From NCBI GenBank assembly GCA_025774555.1, contig JALGVT010000010.1, forward strand, positions 1 to 64,000: a DNA stretch of 64,000 bases. The letters run 5' to 3'. The stretch is from a candidate division LCP-89 bacterium (GTDB lineage Bacteria > Electryoneota > B3-LCP). Below are positions 18,095-25,261 of this stretch, in pieces. The notes below the pieces were generated by a model, which saw only the letters and a list, made by a program, of their open reading frames with translations, did no database searches and was not told where the DNA came from. A program made the translations under genes and the position numbers. How positions within the stretch are numbered: position 1 is the stretch's first letter; each line of letters starts with the position of its first letter.

Positions 18095-19855
18095 ATGCAA
18101 ACCATTATTAAAATCCACCGTTCCAGCATCATCGCAGGCTGCTTTGCAGCCATCTTCATCTGGATACTGTTACTTAATCTTTCCACTGCCTGCGCCGCCG
18201 CGCCGATACCAGTCTGGGCTGACAGCGGCATGGTCGTGTCCGCACACCCTTTAGCTTCACAGATCGGGTTGGATATCCTTAAATCCGGTGGTAACGCCGT
18301 TGATGCCGCCGTCGCCACGGCGCTGGCACTGGGAGTAGTGGAAGGGTATTCCTCAGGTATTGGAGGGGGCAGTTTCACGCTGTTCTATTCAGCCGATAGC
18401 AAAGAAACCGTGGTAATTGACGGCAGGGAAAAAGCTCCCCACAAAGCCAAATCCGATATGTACATAGATAAAGATACCGGGGAGATGATTCCCGGATTAT
18501 CAACTGTCGGCGTGCTGGCAGGGGGAACTCCCGGACATCTGCGGGCGCTGAACCTGCTTCTCGAACAATTCGGTACCATGAGTCTGGATCAAGTGATAGA
18601 GCCGTCAATCGCTCTGGCAGATACCGGATTTGAGCTGTCGCAGACTTATGTCCGCGTGCTGAATTATCATTATAATAAGTTGATCCAGTTCCCTTCAACT
18701 TTCGACGTTCTCTTCCATCCTGACAGCACTATATTGGGACTTGGTGAAAGACTCGTGCAGAAGGATCTGGCAAACAGTTACCGTCTGATCGCAGAGCAAG
18801 GTGAGTCAGTATTCTACGACGGTGAAATCGCTGACAGGATTGTAGCAGCGATGAAAGCCGAAAAAGGATTGATCACGCGAAAGGACCTGGAGCAGTACCA
18901 CGCGGTGATCCGCCAGCCGGTCAAAGGGACGTACCACGGCTACACTATTCATTCCATGCCTCCACCCAGTTCCGGCGGTGTGCATCTGATCGAAATGCTG
19001 AATATCCTGGAGAGATACGACCTGGATTATCTCGGTCACAATTCATCGGAAACGCTTCATCTGACGGCTGAAGCAATGAAGCGGGCTTTCGCCGACCGGG
19101 CGCTCTTCATGGGCGATCCCGATTTCAGCGACATTCCCGTCGATGGTTTGCTGTCAAAGGAATACGCCGACAGCTTGGCATGGTTTATCTCAAAGTTCCG
19201 CCAGATGCCGGTTCAAGGAGCGGGCGACCCTTATCCCTATAATAATCAAGTATCTGAAGAGACCTTCCCCGGAGGTCATCAGACTACGCATTTCTCCGTT
19301 GTTGACCGGTGGGGCAACATGATCGCCATGACTGCCACCATCAACACCGGCTTCGGTTCCGGATACGTCATCCCCGGAACCGGTATATTCTTGAATAACG
19401 AAATGGACGATTTCTCAGCCCGCCCGGGCGTGCCCAACTTCTTTGGTCTGCTCGGAGCGGAAGCGAATTCCATCCAGCCTTTTAAGCGTCCTCTATCTTC
19501 CATGACTCCAACGCTGGTCTTCTTTCAGGACAAGCCGTTCATGGTCGTCGGATCGCCGGGCGGTCCGCGCATCATTACGACTGTTTTGCAGGTGATCCTG
19601 AACGTCATCGATCATGGTATGAACGTGCAGGCAGCCGTCGATGCGCCGCGCATCCACCACCAGTGGCTGCCCGACCGGATATACCTGGAGGACGGCATCC
19701 CGCACGATGTGATCCGCAACCTGATCATCATGGGGCATGACGTCCGCTTCGGAGGAAACTGGTCTGCCGCAGAAGCAATCCTTATCGACCCGGAAACCGG
19801 CTTAATCTTCGGAGGCACCGATTCACGGATCGAAGGAGCGGCAAAGGGGTATTAA
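18095..19855 (+). CDS. ggt: Gamma-glutamyltranspeptidase
   Basis: Periplasmic or secreted N-terminal nucleophile hydrolase that cleaves gamma-glutamyl compounds such as glutathione. I choose the ATG at 18095, which places a clean signal peptide (hydrophobic core then A-C-A-A-A-P) at the N-terminus; an in-frame ATG at 18020 adds 25 residues. Numbered from that upstream ATG, autoprocessing should occur at Q421-T422 (G-G-H-Q-T-T-H-F-S-V-V-D), leaving Thr as nucleophile. Downstream are the expected N-T-G-F-G-S-G, F-L-N-N-E-M-D-D-F-S and P-L-S-S-M-T-P-T motifs. Length is normal for the family. The MttB-family gene follows after 48 bp on the same strand, so the two may share a transcript. Confidence 0.9.
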   Translation: MQTIIKIHRSSIIAGCFAAIFIWILLLNLSTACAAAPIPVWADSGMVVSAHPLASQIGLDILKSGGNAVDAAVATALALGVVEGYSSGIGGGSFTLFYSADSKETVVIDGREKAPHKAKSDMYIDKDTGEMIPGLSTVGVLAGGTPGHLRALNLLLEQFGTMSLDQVIEPSIALADTGFELSQTYVRVLNYHYNKLIQFPSTFDVLFHPDSTILGLGERLVQKDLANSYRLIAEQGESVFYDGEIADRIVAAMKAEKGLITRKDLEQYHAVIRQPVKGTYHGYTIHSMPPPSSGGVHLIEMLNILERYDLDYLGHNSSETLHLTAEAMKRAFADRALFMGDPDFSDIPVDGLLSKEYADSLAWFISKFRQMPVQGAGDPYPYNNQVSEETFPGGHQTTHFSVVDRWGNMIAMTATINTGFGSGYVIPGTGIFLNNEMDDFSARPGVPNFFGLLGAEANSIQPFKRPLSSMTPTLVFFQDKPFMVVGSPGGPRIITTVLQVILNVIDHGMNVQAAVDAPRIHHQWLPDRIYLEDGIPHDVIRNLIIMGHDVRFGGNWSAAEAILIDPETGLIFGGTDSRIEGAAKGY

Positions 19856-19903
19856 GCGTAATGCAAAGACGGTCGCAGTCCACCGCTAAACCAGAGGAAA
19901 TAT

Positions 19904-21391
19904 ATGATTACCGAAACCTTACGACCTACTATTAAGCTCATCAGCGATGACTTTATCGAGCAGATCATCGCTGAGGCGTTCCGCATCCTCGATGAGATCG
20001 GCATCTACGTTGAGAACGAAGAGGCTTATAGACTGTTCCTCGACTGCGGCGCTAAACAGATCGGCGAAAAAGACGAATCGAAGGACGTCGGCAAGATCGG
20101 TTTCCCGGGGCATCTCGTAAAAGAAGCTCTGGCAAAAGCGCCGAACACGATCCAGTTGTGGGATATAAATGGCGAAAACCCGGTTGAACTGGGCGGTGAT
20201 CAGGTTCACTTCGATCCCGGATCCGCGGCGCTCTATATCTATGATCGCAAAGAGGAGCGCATCCGCAAGCCGTTGACCGATGACCTGCGCCGCTATGTCA
20301 AACTGGTGGATAAACTCCCTCATTATCACCTGCAGAGCACTGCGTTGGTGAGCACGGATGTTCCTGACGTCTGCGGTGATTCCTACCGTCTCTACCTCGC
20401 TTTGAAACTGGGCAGGAAGGCGGTCATCACCGGCACCTTTGAAAAGGCGAGCTTCAAGGTTATGAAAGAGATGCTGACGTTAGTGCGCAGCGGTAAACAG
20501 CAGCTCCGCGAGAAGCCGCTGGCGATCTTCGACGCCTGCCCCTCGCCGCCGCTGATGTGGTCCGACCTGACTGCTAATTCCGTCATGGAAGCCGCCCGAG
20601 CCGGAATTCCTTCCGAGTTCGTATCCATGCCTCTGACGGGATCTACCGCGCCGATGACGCTGTCAGGAGCTGTGGTTCAGCATGCCGCGGAAACTTTATG
20701 TGGAGTTATTTTAGCGCAGTACGCTCAGCCAGGCGCTCCGGTTATCTGGGGTGGATCTCCTTCAGCAATGGACATGCGCTACGGTACGACTCCTATGGGC
20801 GCTGTCGAGACCATGATGATCGACATGGCAGACGTCGCTGTGGGCAAGGCACTGGGACTGCCGACCCACGCCTATATGGGGCTTTCAGATTCCAAGCGAG
20901 TCGATTATCAGGCGGGCATGGAATCAGCGATGGGGATCGTTTTCGCCGCGCTGGCGGGTGTGAATATGGTTTCCGGACCCGGCATGATGGATTTCGAGAG
21001 CTGCCAGAGCTTTGAAAAGCTGGTGCTTGATCACGAGGTTTGCGGTATGGCGTACCGTCTGCTGGACGGTATGGCAAAGCGGGATGAAGTCATGGCTTTC
21101 GACGTCCTGCAATCCCTGCAGCCAGGCGGACATCTGTTGACGCATCCGCATACGCTGCGGTGGTTTAGAGAGGAAATCCACTCACCCGGCAAGTCCATCG
21201 ACCGCCGCGCCCGCGGTGCGGAACAGTTCAGCGAACTGCCGACTGCCGAAGACCGTGCGGCTGATGAGGTGGAGCGGTTACTGTCAGAGCCATCCGAACG
21301 TTATCTTGCAGAAGAGCTGCTTAAGGAGCTGGATAAGATGATGACCGCGGAGTTGAAGCGGGTTGGAGGAGAGGGGCTGCCGGAGGTGTAG
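19904..21391 (+). CDS. MttB-family (non-pyrrolysine) methyltransferase
   Basis: A 495-residue COG5598 protein related to trimethylamine:corrinoid methyltransferase MttB. The N-terminal E-E-A-Y-R-L-F-L-D-C-G-A-K and the central G-G-S-P-S-A-M-D-M-R-Y-G and G-L-S-D-S-K-R-V-D-Y-Q motifs are characteristic of the family. The reading frame has no internal amber codon, so it is of the pyrrolysine-free type, whose characterised members (MtgB, MtpB, MtcB) demethylate quaternary amines such as glycine betaine, proline betaine and carnitine. No corrinoid protein or reactivase is nearby, so the methyl acceptor must be encoded elsewhere. A good ribosome site (agagga) precedes the ATG. The substrate is an open question. 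Confidence 0.85.
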   Translation: MITETLRPTIKLISDDFIEQIIAEAFRILDEIGIYVENEEAYRLFLDCGAKQIGEKDESKDVGKIGFPGHLVKEALAKAPNTIQLWDINGENPVELGGDQVHFDPGSAALYIYDRKEERIRKPLTDDLRRYVKLVDKLPHYHLQSTALVSTDVPDVCGDSYRLYLALKLGRKAVITGTFEKASFKVMKEMLTLVRSGKQQLREKPLAIFDACPSPPLMWSDLTANSVMEAARAGIPSEFVSMPLTGSTAPMTLSGAVVQHAAETLCGVILAQYAQPGAPVIWGGSPSAMDMRYGTTPMGAVETMMIDMADVAVGKALGLPTHAYMGLSDSKRVDYQAGMESAMGIVFAALAGVNMVSGPGMMDFESCQSFEKLVLDHEVCGMAYRLLDGMAKRDEVMAFDVLQSLQPGGHLLTHPHTLRWFREEIHSPGKSIDRRARGAEQFSELPTAEDRAADEVERLLSEPSERYLAEELLKELDKMMTAELKRVGGEGLPEV

Positions 21392-21422
21392 GATGTTCTT
21401 AGGACAATGGTAATCTTATAGA

Positions 21423-21466
21423 GCGCAGCATCTGTCGGCAGACGGGTTGCTGTGCCCTTTTGTTTG
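21423..21466 (+). terminator. Probable terminator after ggt-mttB pair
   Basis: GCGCAGCA and TGCTGTGC can pair (one G-U) across an internal sequence that itself contains a small CTGTC/GGCAGAC hairpin. CCTTTTGTTT follows. It lies about 30 bp after the MttB-like stop codon and faces the convergent DUF262 gene. Confidence 0.5.
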
Positions 21467-21474
21467 GTTACAGA

Positions 21475-23601
21475 TTACTTTCCCCAATGTTCTTTTTCAT
21501 AAATGCTCTGTTCTTCACGACTCAGTGGTTGTGATGAGCAACCTGAGCGGACAAAAAAGTCTTCGCGCCCTTCAAATATTGTGAAAACGGGCTTGCTACT
21601 CTTAGCAATTTTAACACGGCATATCGGTTGATTATCGTAATTTGGGAAACTAATTTTTATATGGGTGCTGTATTCGTTACCAATATATTTTTTGATAACT
21701 TCAAGTAGTTGCAACTCAAAGCCGTCAAGATCAGTCTTTTTTAGTGTCGACAAATCGTCATACAATCCCAGTGCATTCATATTATCGTCGATGCCAATTA
21801 AAAGATTTCCACCGTCACAGTTGAGAAAGGCGGCAATGGTTTTAGCAATCGCATATTCCATCTTTTTGTTAACTTCCTTCTGGCGCAAGTCATAACGCAG
21901 AGTAGATTTGAATTCGATTATTTCTGACTCTCCGCCTAGAATAAGTTCTTCGATTTCTTCGAATGGGGGTGTTATGTGGATCAACTTGATACGAGCATTA
22001 AGCTCATCAAAAATTCGTTTGGCTCTTGCCTGTAGGAACACTTCGTAGTCGTTGCTCTCTATGCCATAGCCGTCAAGATCGATGAAATGTGAGTTCAAGG
22101 CGGTGTTGATATCAGCGTTTTCATCTTTAAAGTCGCCGATATAGGTAGAAGGCGATTTCGCACCGATCTTTCTTTTGTTGAGATGGTCACTCACAAAGGT
22201 GATGTTGACAAGACTATTGCTGTTGAATTGGGTTTTGTCCTTTAAATAGGCCTTTGGAAAGAAGTGATGGTAATTCTTACTACTGGCCACTTTCAGCCAA
22301 GAATTATCAAGAATGACCTTGCCATTATCTTGAAAATCTTTAGGTTCTTGATAGGCTAACAGGCACAGCACTGCTTTACAAAAACTGTTGCCAGCACTGA
22401 AATTAGTGTCGACTAAAGCCTGTGGGGATTCCAGATGTACTTTGATATCGCTATAGTCAGGACGCTTATTTTTATTGAGGATTTTATCTATGCGCTTGAT
22501 ATCCTGAGCAAGTCTAGATTCTGCAGAACTAGAATAACGAAATGACAGTGACATGCGCCAGAAAAACTCTTCTAAGCATTTTCGTTGCTCAGCTTGTGGT
22601 TTGTTTTTATTGTGATAGAAATAATAGGCAAAAGGCACCAGCAAGGAATCATAGGGTAGTAATTGTGAAACAGGAATGCGGTAGGTTGTTCTGAAATAGT
22701 CAATGCTGTCTTTTAGGGCAGAGATGACCGCATCCCAGGAGTCAATGATGTCTTGTTTATTCAATGCCAATATGGTTTTTCGCTTACACTCCTTGGTGCG
22801 ACTCAATACTAACGAAAGAACACTCAAGACAACAGAGCTGGAAATACCTTCGTATTTGATGTCTTTGAGTTTTTTTATAAAGGCATCCCACTTTGCTTGC
22901 ATATCAAAATTTTGTTGCTCATCGTAGGTTTTAGCAGCCATAATTTCAAATAATGTAAGAGTTTGCCCGCCAGTATTGATGCGAGTGAATACATCGATAG
23001 CAGAGTCAATGTCTTCTTTCCTGAGAACAACAATTGGGAATTCATAGGTTTTAAAGGCAGTTGAGTAGGTGTCTATTAACTCGAGTTCATTTTCACTAAA
23101 TTTATCAGATAATGCCTTCGCTTTGCTATAAGTAAAATTCAATACATCGTTTAAAGGTAAATATTTTTCACCAATGGGCTCTGAGGTGATCACTTGATTG
23201 TTGTTTTCTTTAATATCATTATCTAGGTTGACTACGATATTTTTGTAATCGGTGACTTTTTTCTCACCGATTTTCTGAATCTTTGCACCAAGGAAAGCTG
23301 CATAGAGTGAAGTGATGCGCTGTTGACCATCGAGAACATATTGTACCTTGGTACCCTCTGGTGTGGGAGGGATTTCCAGATTACCAATATTTTTTATATC
23401 ATTAAGACGCTCATTGGTTTGCCACAGGATGAAAGTTCCTATGGGATAACCCTTGAGGATGCTATCCAGCAATTTTGCGGTTCTATCGATACTCCAGACA
23501 AATTCACGTTGAAACTTGGGAACCTTAATTATTCCTTTTTGAACTTCTGATATAAGCTCTGAATATTTTTTGGAATCTGGTTTGGGTTGTTCAAAATTCA
23601 T
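21475..23601 (-). CDS. DUF262/DUF1524-like nuclease fused to AlbA_2 (Schlafen-type) domain
   Basis: A 708-residue protein. Residues 1-230 are a DUF262 (GmrS/ParB-like) domain with Q-R-E-F-V-W (31-36) and D-G-Q-Q-R-I-T (91-97). A helical middle follows. At 443-487 lies an HNH-like DUF1524 motif, H-H-F-F-P-K, then N-S-L-V-N-I-T and S-D-H-L-N-K-R-K. Residues about 553-690 form an AlbA_2/Schlafen-type domain (E-I-I-E-F-K-S-T, C-D-G-G-N-L-L-I-G-I-D-D, F-F-V-R-S-G). DUF262-DUF1524 proteins include the type IV restriction enzyme GmrSD and other anti-phage nucleases; the extra AlbA_2 domain may add nucleic-acid binding. The gene is clearly more AT-rich than its neighbours, suggesting transfer, and stands alone. 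A defence role is inferred. Confidence 0.75.
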   Translation of the reverse strand: MNFEQPKPDSKKYSELISEVQKGIIKVPKFQREFVWSIDRTAKLLDSILKGYPIGTFILWQTNERLNDIKNIGNLEIPPTPEGTKVQYVLDGQQRITSLYAAFLGAKIQKIGEKKVTDYKNIVVNLDNDIKENNNQVITSEPIGEKYLPLNDVLNFTYSKAKALSDKFSENELELIDTYSTAFKTYEFPIVVLRKEDIDSAIDVFTRINTGGQTLTLFEIMAAKTYDEQQNFDMQAKWDAFIKKLKDIKYEGISSSVVLSVLSLVLSRTKECKRKTILALNKQDIIDSWDAVISALKDSIDYFRTTYRIPVSQLLPYDSLLVPFAYYFYHNKNKPQAEQRKCLEEFFWRMSLSFRYSSSAESRLAQDIKRIDKILNKNKRPDYSDIKVHLESPQALVDTNFSAGNSFCKAVLCLLAYQEPKDFQDNGKVILDNSWLKVASSKNYHHFFPKAYLKDKTQFNSNSLVNITFVSDHLNKRKIGAKSPSTYIGDFKDENADINTALNSHFIDLDGYGIESNDYEVFLQARAKRIFDELNARIKLIHITPPFEEIEELILGGESEIIEFKSTLRYDLRQKEVNKKMEYAIAKTIAAFLNCDGGNLLIGIDDNMNALGLYDDLSTLKKTDLDGFELQLLEVIKKYIGNEYSTHIKISFPNYDNQPICRVKIAKSSKPVFTIFEGREDFFVRSGCSSQPLSREEQSIYEKEHWGK

Positions 23602-23714
23602 TTATCAAGCTTCCTTGGTTTTTGGTTCCACACTCAACAATAATTAGATTGACCCGTCTAAGATGCCTTCGGTACGCTTCATTGCATTCATTAATCGTTT
23701 TCACATTGTGGAAC

Positions 23715-23743
23715 AATATACGAAATATTTCAGATAAAGTCAA
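23715..23743 (-). promoter_or_regulatory. Strong sigma-70-like promoter for the DUF262 nuclease gene
   Basis: Minus-strand TTGACT (23738-23743), 17-bp spacer ending TTTCG, TATATT (23715-23720). The TTTCGTATATT block is identical to that of the nuoA promoter, so this foreign-looking gene carries a host-type promoter. Confidence 0.65.
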
Positions 23744-23785
23744 GGGATTTATTTATTATGCAACAATTTACCATGGGAGGTTGGC

Positions 23786-23815
23786 GTCGGGGTCGGGGAC
23801 GACCACCGATTACGG
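23786..23815. repeat. Palindromic repeat family C, copy 1
   Basis: GTCGGGGTCGGGGACGACC-type core followed by ACCGATTACGG. Other copies are at 37522-37550, 40831-40857, 54746-54772 and 56757-56784. Confidence 0.75.
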
Positions 23816-23825
23816 TCTTTCTCGA

Positions 23826-23858
23826 AACCTCCCGCGGGTTTCGAACCCGCGGGAGGTT
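23826..23858. repeat. Perfect 33-bp palindrome
   Basis: AACCTCCCGCGGGTT, a TCG centre, then AACCCGCGGGAGGTT: 15-bp arms with no mismatch. It lies between repeats C and E. Confidence 0.8.
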
Positions 23859-23872
23859 GATGCGCTTTTTCC

Positions 23873-23909
23873 GTTGCGTCGGGTCCTAAGCGCAGCGGTG
23901 ACCTGACAC
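23873..23909. repeat. Repeat family E, copy
   Basis: GTTGCGTCGGGTCCTAAGCG then CAGCGGTGACCTGACAC. The sequence is imperfectly palindromic. Other copies lie at 121-164, 34403-34439, 34451-34492 and 62544-62581. Confidence 0.75.
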
Positions 23910-24071
23910 AGCTTTAATCTGCGCAATCCCAAAATCAGCGTAAATCTGTGATTCTGACATTAATCCCAGCCATAAATGACGGATCTACGGACAAACAAGC
24001 TCCATGAATGGGGTTGACAAGTGCAGGCAGGGGAAGCACCCCTGCCCTACGATTTTTAGACAGACGATCCC

Positions 24072-25091
24072 CTATTTATTTTCTCCCAGCAACTCTTCCG
24101 GTAAATCTCTTGATCTCAGATAGCCTTCAGGATCGTGGTCGAAGGCGCTGATTTCATTCTGGATGCGGTCTATGTCCGGCAGTTTGGCATTGCCCTGCGA
24201 ATAGCAGTAGAGGCAGCCGTAACCTCCGCTGTAACAGGTTGCTGAGCCGGTGGAGTAGCCAATGTCACGGCTGTAAGTGCACTGGCAGGCGGGGCGCTGT
24301 CTGCCGATTTTATTGTGCGGCTCTTCGGTTGCAGGCGCATAACTCTCACCCTTCGTCCGGTTCAATAATCGGGCGTCTATACAGCCCCAGTTTTCCATCA
24401 GCGATTTGATAGCGGGTTCACAGCAGATGCTGAACTCCGCGCCTCTTTCGCGGCAGATTTCATCCATTTGGCGGCAGAGATTCTCAGCACGATTATCGCT
24501 TATCCGCAGCCACTCGAGACCTACAGAATTTATCCTTTCCAACGCACGCGGATAGTGTGCTGAGTCAGCGCGGCTCGTCGTTACGCGGGTTATCCCGAGG
24601 GATGTGAACGCATCGCACAGCTTCTTGAAGAGCGATGCGCTGGCATTAGATAGGATTCTGCCGCCGGGAGTGCGCATTTCAATAAATGGATCGAAGCGAT
24701 AGACCGCTGCCGCCGGATCGATCCAACCTTCAGCCAGCAATTCTGAAAGGATGGCATGTACTTCCTGCCAATTCGGTATCCCCGGTTCGATGAAACTGCC
24801 GCCCAGTCCAGTGGCTGTTATCTGCAGAGATATCTGCGCGTGGTGAGTGTGATGGAGATCGAGTAATACAGAACGAAGCCGATGATGCTGGAGCAGATTG
24901 CGAGGATCCTTCGTCCATAACACCAGCGTATGCAATTGCTCAGGATCAACGATGCCGAAAGGAGAGCGTGGTCCCCAGCGGCAGGGCGCTCTTCCCAGCA
25001 GAATATCCGCCAGCAGATCGGGCGAGCGATGCACCATATCTTTGGTGCGCGAGGCGGAGAGGATGACAGGTTTATCGGTAGAGTTTTTCAT
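24072..25091 (-). CDS. DUF1848 family protein
   Basis: About 339 residues from the ATG at 25091; a GTG ten codons upstream is an alternative. The start V-I-L-S-A-S-R-T-K-D-M, the central T-K-D-P-R-N-L and Y-R-F-D-P-F-I-E, and the C-terminal cysteine cluster (C-Q-C-T-Y-S-R-D-I-G-Y, then G-C-L-Y-C-Y-S-Q-G-N-A) are the signature of DUF1848. This family is of unknown function, and its terminal cysteines probably bind an iron-sulfur cluster as in radical SAM-like enzymes. It is transcribed away from the M1 peptidase gene. No functional partner is visible. Confidence 0.8.
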   Translation of the reverse strand: MKNSTDKPVILSASRTKDMVHRSPDLLADILLGRAPCRWGPRSPFGIVDPEQLHTLVLWTKDPRNLLQHHRLRSVLLDLHHTHHAQISLQITATGLGGSFIEPGIPNWQEVHAILSELLAEGWIDPAAAVYRFDPFIEMRTPGGRILSNASASLFKKLCDAFTSLGITRVTTSRADSAHYPRALERINSVGLEWLRISDNRAENLCRQMDEICRERGAEFSICCEPAIKSLMENWGCIDARLLNRTKGESYAPATEEPHNKIGRQRPACQCTYSRDIGYSTGSATCYSGGYGCLYCYSQGNAKLPDIDRIQNEISAFDHDPEGYLRSRDLPEELLGENK

Positions 25092-25160
25092 GCTGTTACA
25101 AAAATAAGCGAACTTCTTCACAAAAGCAAAGCGTATATCATAATATATTGAAGAAATTCA

Positions 25161-25189
25161 TTGATTTTAGCTATCATCTTTCGTACAAT
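25161..25189 (+). promoter_or_regulatory. Sigma-70-like promoter for the M1 peptidase-enolase cluster
   Basis: TTGATT (25161-25166), 17-bp spacer ending TTTCG, TACAAT (25184-25189). It lies about 75 bp before the ATG of the M1 peptidase gene, the first of five closely spaced plus-strand genes. Confidence 0.55.
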
Positions 25190-25261
25190 TCAAGTTACAC
25201 GCTTATGCGCTAATAAATACTTCATCAAATTCCGATCAGCCTAACCTTGCGGAGATAGACA

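Larger units (their letters stand above)
23602..24071. other. Repeat-rich gap between the DUF262 nuclease and DUF1848 genes
   Basis: Holds the nuclease promoter, then family C (23786-23815), a 33-bp palindrome (23826-23858), family E (23873-23909), a degenerate family B stretch (about 23921-23961) and a hairpin GGCAGGGG-AAGCA-CCCCTGCC (24026-24046). No convincing gene is seen. Confidence 0.65.

Noticed and set aside
19904-21391. Pyrrolysine-containing trimethylamine methyltransferase
   Set aside because: No in-frame amber codon inside the gene; the only TAG is the terminal stop.
23840-23870. tRNA-like TTCGAACCC word
   Set aside because: It is the centre of a perfect palindrome; no acceptor or anticodon arms. 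I found no tRNA or rRNA gene in the window.
23622-23906. A 94-codon frame across repeats C and E
   Set aside because: It is built from repeat sequence and the nuclease promoter region; no protein signature.
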